Assembly (NCBI RefSeq): GCF_003788585.1
Contig: NZ_AYKG01000008.1
Location: forward strand, 1 to 64,000
DNA: 64,000 nt
Reading direction: 5' to 3'
Source: Salinisphaera japonica YTM-1
GTDB taxonomy: Bacteria > Pseudomonadota > Gammaproteobacteria > Nevskiales > Salinisphaeraceae
The position numbers and the translations under genes are program-made. Position 1 is the first letter of the stretch. Every line of letters starts with the position of its first letter. Below the pieces are notes generated by a model. It made no database searches. It saw nothing but the letters and a program-made list of their open reading frames with translations, and had not been told where the DNA came from. Below are positions 7,527-16,427 of this stretch, one piece after another.

Positions 7527-7617
7527 GGCTTTTTCGTAATTTTTTTTAAAAGCCGTAACGCGTTGTTTTCCCGCGCTTCAACAGCCAGGGGCCACGGGCG
7601 GTAGCGCTTTAGCTCGA

Positions 7618-10317
7618 TCAGTGGGCCTCTTGCCAGTTATCGGCCACACCGGCCTCGGCCAGCAGCGGCACATCCAGCGTGGCAACCGCGCCCATACGCT
7701 GGGCGATTTCCTGTCCCAGCGTCTCGGCCCGATCGGCCGGTACTTCAAAGACCAGTTCGTCGTGCACCTGCATGACCATGCGGATATCGGTTGCCGACTC
7801 GGCAAGCCAGGCATCGATGGCGATCATTGCCTTCTTGATTAGATCCGCGGCCGTGCCCTGAAGCGGGGCGTTGATGGCCGTACGCTCGGCGTACTGCCGG
7901 CGCGAGGCGTTCTTGGCGTTGATTTCCGGCAGATACAGCCGGCGCCCGAACAGGGTCTCGACATAGCCCTGGGCCTTGGCCGCCTTGCGAGTGTTGTCCA
8001 TGAACTTGGCCACGCCGGCAAAGCGCTCGAAAAACTTATTGATATAGGCTCCGGCCTCTTCGCGTGACGTCTCCAGCTGCTTGGCCAGGCCGTATGAGGA
8101 CATGCCATACATCAGCCCGAAGTTGATGGCCTTGGCGGCCCGCCGCTGATCGGCCGTGACGGCCGCCAGCGGCGTGTCGAAGACCTCGGCGGCCGTGGCC
8201 GAGTGGATATCGCGATCCTCGTTGAAGGCCGCCAACAGGCCCGGATCACCCGAGAGATGCGCCATGATGCGCAGCTCGATCTGGGAGTAGTCGACCGCCA
8301 GAATCTTTGTGCCCGGCGTGGCGATGAAGGCCTGACGGATCCGCCGGCCGGCCTCGGTGCGGATCGGGATGTTCTGCAGGTTGGGGTCCGACGAAGACAG
8401 CCGCCCCGTGGCGGCCACGGCCTGGTGATAGCTGGTATGAATCCGCCCGGTGGCCGGGTTGATCAACGTGGGCAGCTTTTCGGCATAGGTCGAGCGCAGC
8501 TTGGACAGCTCGCGCCAGGCCACGATGAGCGCGGGCAGCTCGTGTTGATCGGCCAGCTCGCGCAGCACGTCTTCGGCGGTCGAGGGCGCGCCCTTGGGTG
8601 TCTTGCGGATGACCGGCAGCTCGAGCTGATCGAACAGGATGGTCTTCAACTGCGTGGGCGAGCCCAGGTTGAACTCACTGCCCGCGGCGGTGAAGGCCTC
8701 GGCCTGAATCTCGTCCATGCGCGTGGCCATCTCGCCCGAGACACGAGCCAGCATATCGGCATCGACCAGCACGCCGTTGGCCTCCACGCGGGCCAGCACC
8801 GGCATCAACGGCATCTCGATCTCTTCATAGAGCGCGCGCAGTGAGCCAATCTCTGCCAGGCGGCCGTACAACAGCTCGTGGAGCTGGAGCGTGATATCGG
8901 CATCCTCGGCGGCATACGGCGTGGCTTCTTCCAGCGCCACCTGATTGAAGCCGACCTGCTTGGCGCCCTTGCCGGCCACCTCCTCGAACTTGGTGGTCGT
9001 ACGATTCAGATATTTCTGGGCCAGCGAATCCATGTCGTGGCGCGTGGCCGTGGAATCCAGCACATAGGATTCCAGCATGGTGTCGTGATCGGCCCCGCGC
9101 ACCTGGATGTCGTAACGCGCCAGTACGTTGATGTCGTACTTGATGTGCTGGCCCAGCTTGGCGATGGCCGGGTCTTCCAGCACCGGCTTGATACGTTCGA
9201 GCACGGTGGCCATGGGTAGTTGCTCGGGCGCGCCGATATAATCGTGGGCCACCGGCACATACCAGGCCTCGCCCGGTGTGACCGCGAACGACAGGCCGAC
9301 GAGCCCGGCCTGCATGGCCGAGAGCGCATCGGTTTCGGTATCCACGCAGATCAATGAGGCCGTTTCCAGCCTGGCCATCATGGCCTCGAGCCCGGCTTCG
9401 TCCAGCACGCTCTGGTAGTTCGTCTCGATCGGGGCCGCGGCCACGTTATCGTCGGTCGCGGCCGGTTCGTCCATCTCGTCGAGCAGCTTGTAGAACTCGT
9501 AGCGTCGATAAAGTGCCACCAACGCGTCTTCGTCGACGGGCGTGCGGGTCAGTTTCTGGCCGGCCTCGCCCAGCTCCAGGGCCGTGCGGATCGTGACCAG
9601 ATCCTGGTAGAGCGGCAGATCATCCAGGGCGGCCCGCAGGTTGTCGGCCACCTTGCCGCCGATATCGTCGGCGTGTGCGATCACGCCGGCCAGATCGCCG
9701 TATTTCTCGATCCATTTGGCTGCGGTCTTGGGCCCGACCTTGGGCACGCCGGGCACGTTGTCCGAGGTGTCGCCCACCAGGGCCAGATAATCGGTGATGC
9801 GCTCGGGGGGCACGCCGAACTTCTCGTTCACACGGGCCACGTCCGTGCGCTTGTCCTGCATGGTGTCCAGGAGCACCACACGATCATTGACCAGCTGGGC
9901 CATGTCCTTGTCGCCGGTGACAACGATCACCGGGCCGGGCTCGGCCACCGCCAGCGTGCCGATCACGTCATCGGCCTCGACGCCGTCGACCTGCAGGATC
10001 GGCAGGCCGAGTGCGGTGATCACATCCTGAATGCCCTGAAACTGATCGTTGAGATCCGGCGGCACCGGCGGACGATTGGCCTTGTAATCGGCAAACAGCT
10101 CGTTGCGAAACGTCGGGCCCCGCGGGTCGAAGACCACCACGATGCGATCCGAGTCGTAGTCGCGCAGAAACTTGCGCAGCATGTTGGTCATGCCATAGAT
10201 CGCGCCGGTCGGCTCACCGTTACCGTTGGTGAGCGGGGGCAGCACGTGATACGCGCGATACAGCCAGGACGAGCCGTCGATGAGAATCAGCGGGCCGTGG
10301 GCGTTGGAATCAGGCAT
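7618..10317 (-). CDS. polA: DNA polymerase I
   Basis: Full-length 899-residue repair and Okazaki-processing polymerase with three domains. The 5' nuclease (1 to about 290) has LILIDGSSWLYRAYH and GDKDMAQLV. The proofreading 3'-5' exonuclease begins with CVDTETDALSAM, keeping the metal-binding D and E. The polymerase has motif A DYSQIELRIMAHLSGD, the O-helix RRAAKAINFGLMYG and motif C VHDELVFEVP. ATG 10317 is preferred (MPDSNAHGPLILIDG); a TTG eight codons upstream is possible and neither has a strong ribosome site. It converges on engB, with the small-RNA array downstream; no polA terminator is obvious. Confidence 0.96.
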   Translation of the reverse strand: MPDSNAHGPLILIDGSSWLYRAYHVLPPLTNGNGEPTGAIYGMTNMLRKFLRDYDSDRIVVVFDPRGPTFRNELFADYKANRPPVPPDLNDQFQGIQDVITALGLPILQVDGVEADDVIGTLAVAEPGPVIVVTGDKDMAQLVNDRVVLLDTMQDKRTDVARVNEKFGVPPERITDYLALVGDTSDNVPGVPKVGPKTAAKWIEKYGDLAGVIAHADDIGGKVADNLRAALDDLPLYQDLVTIRTALELGEAGQKLTRTPVDEDALVALYRRYEFYKLLDEMDEPAATDDNVAAAPIETNYQSVLDEAGLEAMMARLETASLICVDTETDALSAMQAGLVGLSFAVTPGEAWYVPVAHDYIGAPEQLPMATVLERIKPVLEDPAIAKLGQHIKYDINVLARYDIQVRGADHDTMLESYVLDSTATRHDMDSLAQKYLNRTTTKFEEVAGKGAKQVGFNQVALEEATPYAAEDADITLQLHELLYGRLAEIGSLRALYEEIEMPLMPVLARVEANGVLVDADMLARVSGEMATRMDEIQAEAFTAAGSEFNLGSPTQLKTILFDQLELPVIRKTPKGAPSTAEDVLRELADQHELPALIVAWRELSKLRSTYAEKLPTLINPATGRIHTSYHQAVAATGRLSSSDPNLQNIPIRTEAGRRIRQAFIATPGTKILAVDYSQIELRIMAHLSGDPGLLAAFNEDRDIHSATAAEVFDTPLAAVTADQRRAAKAINFGLMYGMSSYGLAKQLETSREEAGAYINKFFERFAGVAKFMDNTRKAAKAQGYVETLFGRRLYLPEINAKNASRRQYAERTAINAPLQGTAADLIKKAMIAIDAWLAESATDIRMVMQVHDELVFEVPADRAETLGQEIAQRMGAVATLDVPLLAEAGVADNWQEAH

Positions 10318-10341
10318 GACAAAGGCATCGTCGGCAAGCAA

Positions 10342-11128
10342 TGCCCGCTACTGTAAGAGCGCGCCGGGTTCGGGTCTATCGCTGGAGCTTCGTTCTTTGG
10401 GGCTATCCGCAGATTTCGCAGATTGCACAGATGGGCGGTTGGGGCTGTGAGGCGTAGGCGGGTGCAGGGCGCCTTCTGCCTTATGCGCCCAACTTAGGCG
10501 CCTTGAAGACATTTATCCGCAGATGAACGCCGATATACGCAGACGGCAAACGGCGTCTGCCTCGTAGCGACGGCCGGGCGCCACGGCTTTTGGCGCTGTC
10601 GTTTCAAGGTGAACATGGGCGTTGGAAAGCAACGCCGGCCATTAGGCAGGCTTCGTTCTTCAAGGACTATCCGCAGATTTCACAGATTGCACAGATGGGC
10701 GGTTAAGCCTGTGAGGCGCCGATTGATGCGTGGCGCTTTCTGTCTTGTGCGCTCGGCTTAGGCGCCTTGAAGACATTTATCCGCAGATGGACGCCGATAT
10801 ACGCAGATGGCGGACGGCGTTTGCGTCGTAGAGACTGCCGGGCGCCACGGCTTTTTGCGCTATCGGTTCGGATTCGAAGTTTTTTCATCATTGCGGCTCA
10901 ACCGAAGCGCACCTTTCGCCCAAAGCGCCCCGCGCCATCACCGCCCCACAGGATTAACCGCCCATCTGCGTTTATCGGCGTCCATCTGCGGATAAAAATG
11001 CTTTGAAAAGCCCGAGCAGAGCTTCGATGCGACGAGGCGCCCGGTGCTTTTTGCGCCTCGTGCCCAGACCGCCAATCTGTGCAATCTGCGAAATCTGCGG
11101 ATAACCGTCTTAAAGAACACCCACCCAA
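10342..11128. repeat. Gap with periodic 9- and 10-bp repeat arrays in a duplicated cassette
   Basis: No gene is visible between polA and lysA. Two direct copies of a cassette offset by 264 bp each contain a 9-bp-period array (units CGCAGATTT, CGCAGATTG, CACAGATGG at 10408-10434; diverged copy at 10672-10698) and a 10-bp-period array (CGCAGATGAA, CGCCGATATA, CGCAGACGGC at 10518-10547; copy at 10782-10811). An inverted counterpart follows at 10961-10990 (10-bp type) and 11073-11099 (9-bp type). The same kind of repeats occurs at 35.2-35.6 kb. Confidence 0.8.
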
Positions 11129-12391
11129 CTAGAACGAAGAAAGACGCCGCTCGCCGCGCATGAGGTCGGCCATGGTTTCGCGGGCACGGACTTCGTGCAC
11201 GTCGCGGCCGGTCACGATGACTTCGGCCGCACGCGGGCGGGCGTTGTAGTTGGAGGCCATGGCAAAGCCGTAGGCGCCGGCGCTGCGCACGGCCAAGAGA
11301 TCGCCCTGGGCGATGGCCAGTTCGCGGCCCTGGCCGAGAAAGTCGGCGGTTTCACAGACCGGGCCCACGATATCCCAGGCCCGTGGTGTGGCCGCAGGCT
11401 GTTCGTCGACGGTCACGATACGGTGCCAGCCGTCGTAAAGCGCGGGGCGGATGAGATCGTTCATCGCGCCGTCGACCACGGCGAAATGCTTGTCGGCGCT
11501 GTCCTGGCCGGGCTTCAAGTGCAGCACACGGGTGAGCAGCACCCCGGCGTTGGCCACCAGTACACGCCCGGGCTCGAAGATGAGTTTCAGATCGCGCCCG
11601 GCGACCAGCTCGCGGATGACTTCGGCATAGGCCGCCGGGCTCGGCGGGGTTTCGTCTTCGTAGGTGATGCCCAGGCCCCCGCCCACATCGATGTGTTCGA
11701 GCGTGATGCCGGCCTCGGCCAGGCGATCGATGAGCGCCAGGAGCCGTGTGACCGCATCCTTGAAAGGCGACAGATCGGTCAACTGCGAGCCGATATGACA
11801 ATCCACGCCGATAACATTCAGCCCGGCGCGCGTCGCGGCCTCGCGATAGAGGGCCTCGGCCTCATCCACGGCGATCCCGAACTTGTTCTCTTTCAGGCCG
11901 GTCGAGATATAAGGATGCGTCTTGGCATCCACATCCGGGTTCACGCGCAGCGAGATCGGCGCGCGCGCGCCACGCGCCTGGGCGATGGCATCGATGCGAT
12001 CCAGCTCCGAGGCCGACTCGACGTTGAAACAGGCGATGCCCACGTCCAATGCCCGCGCGATTTCATCGTCGCGCTTGCCCACGCCGGAGAACACGACCTT
12101 GGCCGGATCGCCGCCGGCGGTGATCACTCGCTCGAGCTCGCCCACGGAGACGATATCGAAGCCGCTGCCCAGATCGGCCAGCAGGCCGAGTACGCCGAGA
12201 TTGCCGTTGGCCTTCACCGCATAGCAGATCTCGTGATCGATGCCGGCCAGGGCCTCGGTGAAAACCCGATAATGGCGCGTCAGCGTCGCCGCGCTATAGA
12301 CATAGGTGGGCGTGCCGAAACGGGCCGCGATATCGGCCAGCGGCACGTCTTCGACGGCCAGCGCGCCTTGCTGATAATTGAAATGATCCAT
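11129..12391 (-). CDS. lysA: Diaminopimelate decarboxylase
   Basis: PLP-dependent fold-III enzyme of 420 residues that decarboxylates meso-diaminopimelate to lysine. The PLP lysine lies in CYAVKANGN near residue 58, the phosphate-binding glycines in HIDVGGGLGITY, and the C-terminal barrel has GPVCETADFLG and SAGAYGFAMASNYNARPR. The start ATG 12391 fits family length. It follows the small lipoprotein gene lptM by 6 bp, the usual lptM-lysA arrangement, so both are probably one transcript. Confidence 0.95.
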   Translation of the reverse strand: MDHFNYQQGALAVEDVPLADIAARFGTPTYVYSAATLTRHYRVFTEALAGIDHEICYAVKANGNLGVLGLLADLGSGFDIVSVGELERVITAGGDPAKVVFSGVGKRDDEIARALDVGIACFNVESASELDRIDAIAQARGARAPISLRVNPDVDAKTHPYISTGLKENKFGIAVDEAEALYREAATRAGLNVIGVDCHIGSQLTDLSPFKDAVTRLLALIDRLAEAGITLEHIDVGGGLGITYEDETPPSPAAYAEVIRELVAGRDLKLIFEPGRVLVANAGVLLTRVLHLKPGQDSADKHFAVVDGAMNDLIRPALYDGWHRIVTVDEQPAATPRAWDIVGPVCETADFLGQGRELAIAQGDLLAVRSAGAYGFAMASNYNARPRAAEVIVTGRDVHEVRARETMADLMRGERRLSSF

Positions 12392-12397
12392 GCAGCC

Positions 12398-12655
12398 CTA
12401 GTTATCGTCGTCGGCAGCCGTATCGGCCGGCCCGTCGCTGGCGGACTCCCCGGACATATCCGAGGGCTCGTCCGTGGTCTTGGCTTCGACGGGAGACGCC
12501 AGCGGCGCATCCGCGTCGTCGTCGAGCAACGGGGTCGCCGGATTGGGGTTTTCGCCAGGCAGGAACAGCTCGCCCTTCTGGCCGCAGCCGACCAGAACCG
12601 TACCCGCGCCGGCAAGCGCGAGTACGACCCAAGCGGTCATCAATCGTTTCGTCAT
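12398..12655 (-). CDS. lptM: Small LptM/YifL-like lipoprotein
   Basis: This 85-residue protein has a lipoprotein signal peptide ending in LVGC with the lipidated cysteine at about residue 24, directly followed by GQKGELFLP, the hallmark of the LptM family, which assists LptD oxidative maturation at the outer membrane. The remaining tail is acidic and rich in Asp, Glu, Pro and Thr, with no predicted fold. Position immediately upstream of lysA supports the call. Confidence 0.85.
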   Translation of the reverse strand: MTKRLMTAWVVLALAGAGTVLVGCGQKGELFLPGENPNPATPLLDDDADAPLASPVEAKTTDEPSDMSGESASDGPADTAADDDN

Positions 12656-12702
12656 GGCCGGCTCATCGAGAATTGAAGGCCGCCAGTGTAACCACTTGCC
12701 TG

Positions 12703-13551
12703 CTACGCGCCCAGATGACGGGCCAGAAAACGCAGGTGATCCTCGATGAACGAGGCGATGAAGAAATAGCTGTGGTCATAGCCCTTGCGCCGATTGACCT
12801 CGAGCCGCGCACCGGTTTGCCTGGCGGCCGCTTCCAGCTGCTCCGGGGCCAGCTGTTCGTCGAGGAATCCGTCGGCCAGGCCCTGCTCCAGACGAATCGG
12901 CGGCAAGGCCTTCGGATTGTTCGCCGCGTGCATCAGTGCCGTGGCGTCATAGTCAAGCCAGGCCTGTTTGTCATCGCCCAGGTAGGTCGAGAACGCTTTC
13001 TCGCCCCAGGACACGGCACTCGGCGCGCAGATGGCCGAGAACGCCGAGATCGCGGCAAAACGATCCGGATTGCGCAGGCCGATGACCAGCGCACCGTGGC
13101 CGCCCATCGAATGCCCGGCGATCGCCTCACGCGCCAGATCCAGCTGATCAGCGAACCCCTCGGCCAGAACCTGCGGCAACTCGTGGGTGACGTAGTCGTA
13201 CATCTGATAATGCCGGGACCACGGCGCGGCTGTGGCGTTGACGTAGAAGCCCGCGCCCTGGCCCAGATCATAGGCCGCGTCGTCGGCGATATCGTCACCG
13301 CGCGGGCTGGTATCGGGGGCCACGATGGCAATCCCCAGGTCAGCCGCGATTTCCTGGGCACCGGCCTTGTTGGGAAAGTTCTCGTCGGTACAGGTCAGCC
13401 CCGACAGCCAATAGACCACCGGCACGATCGCGGTCTCGGCCGCTGGCGGCAGATACAACGAAAACGTCATGTCACAGCCACAGACCTTGGAGGCATGAGT
13501 ATGACGCTGCTGCCAGCCGCCGAATGATTTGTGCTCGTCGATCTTTTCCAT
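12703..13551 (-). CDS. fghA: S-formylglutathione hydrolase
   Basis: Esterase D family alpha/beta hydrolase of 282 residues that hydrolyses S-formylglutathione to formate and glutathione. The nucleophile elbow is GHSMGGHGAL, and the characteristic YWLSGLTCTDENF and SPRGDD segments are intact; the catalytic histidine lies in YDHSYFF near the C terminus. ATG 13551 gives MEKIDEHKSFGGWQQ, the usual family start. It lies 13 bp after the adhC gene, whose product generates its substrate, so the two form a formaldehyde detoxification operon. Confidence 0.95.
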   Translation of the reverse strand: MEKIDEHKSFGGWQQRHTHASKVCGCDMTFSLYLPPAAETAIVPVVYWLSGLTCTDENFPNKAGAQEIAADLGIAIVAPDTSPRGDDIADDAAYDLGQGAGFYVNATAAPWSRHYQMYDYVTHELPQVLAEGFADQLDLAREAIAGHSMGGHGALVIGLRNPDRFAAISAFSAICAPSAVSWGEKAFSTYLGDDKQAWLDYDATALMHAANNPKALPPIRLEQGLADGFLDEQLAPEQLEAAARQTGARLEVNRRKGYDHSYFFIASFIEDHLRFLARHLGA

Positions 13552-13564
13552 TGTCTGTGCCCTG

Positions 13565-14734
<1,170 letters not shown>

Positions 14735-14772
14735 TCACACTGTACCATAGACACACTCGCATGCGTGCTTGA

Positions 14773-14786
14773 CTAGGGCCTGTTGC
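14773..14786. repeat. Solo end of the foldable TIR element family
   Basis: CTAGGGCCTGTTGC matches the outermost 14 bases of the element ending at 35912 exactly, but no second end lies nearby. It may be a remnant in the adhC/esterase divergent promoter region, or chance. Confidence 0.35.
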
Positions 14787-14844
14787 AAGAGGCTGCGGTG
14801 CTGTCCAGACTTCGGCCCTCCTTTCCCTGCCCCGCGGTTCTTCA

Positions 14845-15507
14845 ATGCTCGACTGTGTCGAAATCGACTCGCCCGCCACCGCCAATGCCTGTGTGATCTG
14901 GCTTCACGGCCTGGGCGCCGATGGCAACGACTTTGTGCCGATCGTGCCCGAGCTGGGCCTGGGCGAGGCGCACACGGTGCGTTTCGTTTTTCCCAACGCC
15001 CCCAGCCGGCCGGTGACCGTGAACAACGGCATGGCCATGCCGGCCTGGTATGACATCAAGGGCGTGGATATCGCCGACAAGCAGGACGCGGACGGCATCG
15101 CCGCCACTGCCAACCAGATCAACGAACTCATCGCGCGCGAGATCCAGGCCGGAATCAAGCCCGAGCGCATCGTGCTGGCCGGCTTTTCCCAGGGCGGGGC
15201 CATCGCCCTGCACGTGGGTCTACGCCAGCACGCGCGGCTGGCCGGGGTGATGGCGCTGTCGACCTACCTGCCGCTGCATGATCGTCTGGCCGACGAGGCC
15301 GCGGCCGAAAGCGCGGATGTGGCGATCTTCATGGCCCATGGCACGGAAGACCCCGTGGTGCCGATCACCCTGGGCCAGACCAGCCGGGATCAGCTCGAGA
15401 CCGCCGGCTACCATGTGGCCTGGCACGAATACCCAATGGCGCACCAGGTCTGTCTGCCCGAGATCGCCACCATTGGCCGCTGGCTGCGTGAGCGTCTGGC
15501 TGTCTGA
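14845..15507 (+). CDS. Carboxylesterase/phospholipase family alpha/beta hydrolase
   Basis: A 220-residue cytoplasmic serine hydrolase of the EstB / acyl-protein thioesterase-like family. Visible features are the oxyanion segment WLHGLGADGNDF at about 19-30, the nucleophile elbow GFSQGG with Ser115, the acid in HGTEDPVVP near 168 and the histidine in MAHQVCLPE near 199. Family members hydrolyse short acyl esters; the natural substrate is unknown. The next gene starts 3 bp after its stop, so it is probably co-transcribed with the DedA protein. Confidence 0.88.
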   Translation: MLDCVEIDSPATANACVIWLHGLGADGNDFVPIVPELGLGEAHTVRFVFPNAPSRPVTVNNGMAMPAWYDIKGVDIADKQDADGIAATANQINELIAREIQAGIKPERIVLAGFSQGGAIALHVGLRQHARLAGVMALSTYLPLHDRLADEAAAESADVAIFMAHGTEDPVVPITLGQTSRDQLETAGYHVAWHEYPMAHQVCLPEIATIGRWLRERLAV

Positions 15508-15510
15508 TCG

Positions 15511-16068
15511 ATGGTCGATAGCCTGTCGCAACTGATTGCCCAGTATGGCTATCTGGCGATCGCCGCCGGTTGTTTCTTCGAGGGCGAAACGGCGGTACTG
15601 CTGGGCATGGTGGCCGCACACAAGAGCATTTTGGTGCCCGTCCTGGTCTGGCTGGCCGCCACACTCGGCACGATCGCCGGCGACAATATCTGGTTTCATG
15701 TCGGCAAGCGCATGGGCCGCCCGGCACTTGCTCGACGCCCGCATTGGCATGCCAGGGCCACACGCGTGGAAGCGCTTCTGGAGCGTTACGGCGCGCTGAT
15801 CATGATCGGCTTCCGGTTTCTGTATGCCATGCGCTCGGTTACGCCATTCGTGCTGGGTTCGCTGGGCGTATCGGCCTGGCGGTTCTTGTTTTACGACGTG
15901 ATCGGCACGCTGATCTGGTCAACCACCGTCAGCCTCGTGGCCTGGCATCTGGCGCATGCCGTGGACAAGGCGATCGCTCATATCCATAACATCGAGCAGC
16001 TGGCACTGGTCGGGGTGATCATCGCGATCGCAATCGGTGGCCTGGTTTATTACCTGCGCCGACGCTAG
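15511..16068 (+). CDS. DedA family membrane protein
   Basis: Integral membrane protein of 185 residues, with hydrophobic segments near residues 10-55, 105-150 and 163-181. The family signature CFFEGETAVLLGM and the conserved RFLYAMRSVTPFVLGSLGVSAWRF segment identify DedA; related proteins are undecaprenyl-phosphate or phospholipid translocases. The length is slightly short for the family. Its stop codon TAG lies within the left end of a TIR-bounded element, so the C terminus RRR may have been set by that insertion. Confidence 0.88.
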   Translation: MVDSLSQLIAQYGYLAIAAGCFFEGETAVLLGMVAAHKSILVPVLVWLAATLGTIAGDNIWFHVGKRMGRPALARRPHWHARATRVEALLERYGALIMIGFRFLYAMRSVTPFVLGSLGVSAWRFLFYDVIGTLIWSTTVSLVAWHLAHAVDKAIAHIHNIEQLALVGVIIAIAIGGLVYYLRRR

Positions 16069-16371
16069 GGCGTGTTGCCGTTTCATACGATTCTGCGCCA
16101 AGCGCTCCATGACATCGACTATGGGCGGCAAGACGAGGCATAGCCCATCTAGCGTGTCCTTCTGCGCAAGGGGCTAGAACGCAGGATTGCCAACACGTCT
16201 TTAATTTTCGGGCGCTTATCCCACAGGGTTGGGCCGCCCGTAAAATTGAAGATGGGCGCCGTGGCGCTGGCGAGTCTTGAACGTGGCACAGCCAGAGCCG
16301 CGAGTCGCGCCTTGCAGGACACGCCGCGGACTCTCGACGAAAGCGGCACTCGTATGAAACGGCAATAGGCC
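16065..16371. repeat. TIR-bounded foldable element, copy E1
   Basis: Roughly 307 bp, bounded by CTAGGGCGTGTTGCCGTTTC (left) and its near-complement ending GAAACGGCAATAGGCC (right). Inside, GGCAAGACGAGGC and CGCAGGATTGCC flank a first arm, and CGCGCCTTGCAGGACACG is shared with E2 and E3. No coding sequence is present. It fills most of the gap between DedA and tamB. A perfect 11-bp hairpin without U tract follows at 16380-16412. Confidence 0.72.
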
Positions 16372-16427
16372 GTCGGACCGCACACATCGCCGGCCGAGCC
16401 CGCGATGTGTGCATCAGGGCCCGGTTC

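Noticed and set aside
6599-7549. Several open frames of 100-140 codons across the engB-polA gap
   Set aside because: They run through terminators and palindromes of the small-RNA units, have no ribosome sites, and their similarity to each other follows from the DNA duplication.
10400-11110. CRISPR array in the polA-lysA gap
   Set aside because: Repeat units are 9-10 bp without constant spacers, occur in both orientations, and no cas gene is nearby.
11195-12676. Long plus-strand frame of 493 codons opposite lysA-lptM
   Set aside because: It is the antisense shadow of two clearly recognised genes in GC-rich DNA and has no domain pattern of its own.
16380-16412. Perfect 11-bp hairpin downstream of element E1 as a DedA or tamB terminator
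   Set aside because: No T run follows on either strand; it was described only as a hairpin.
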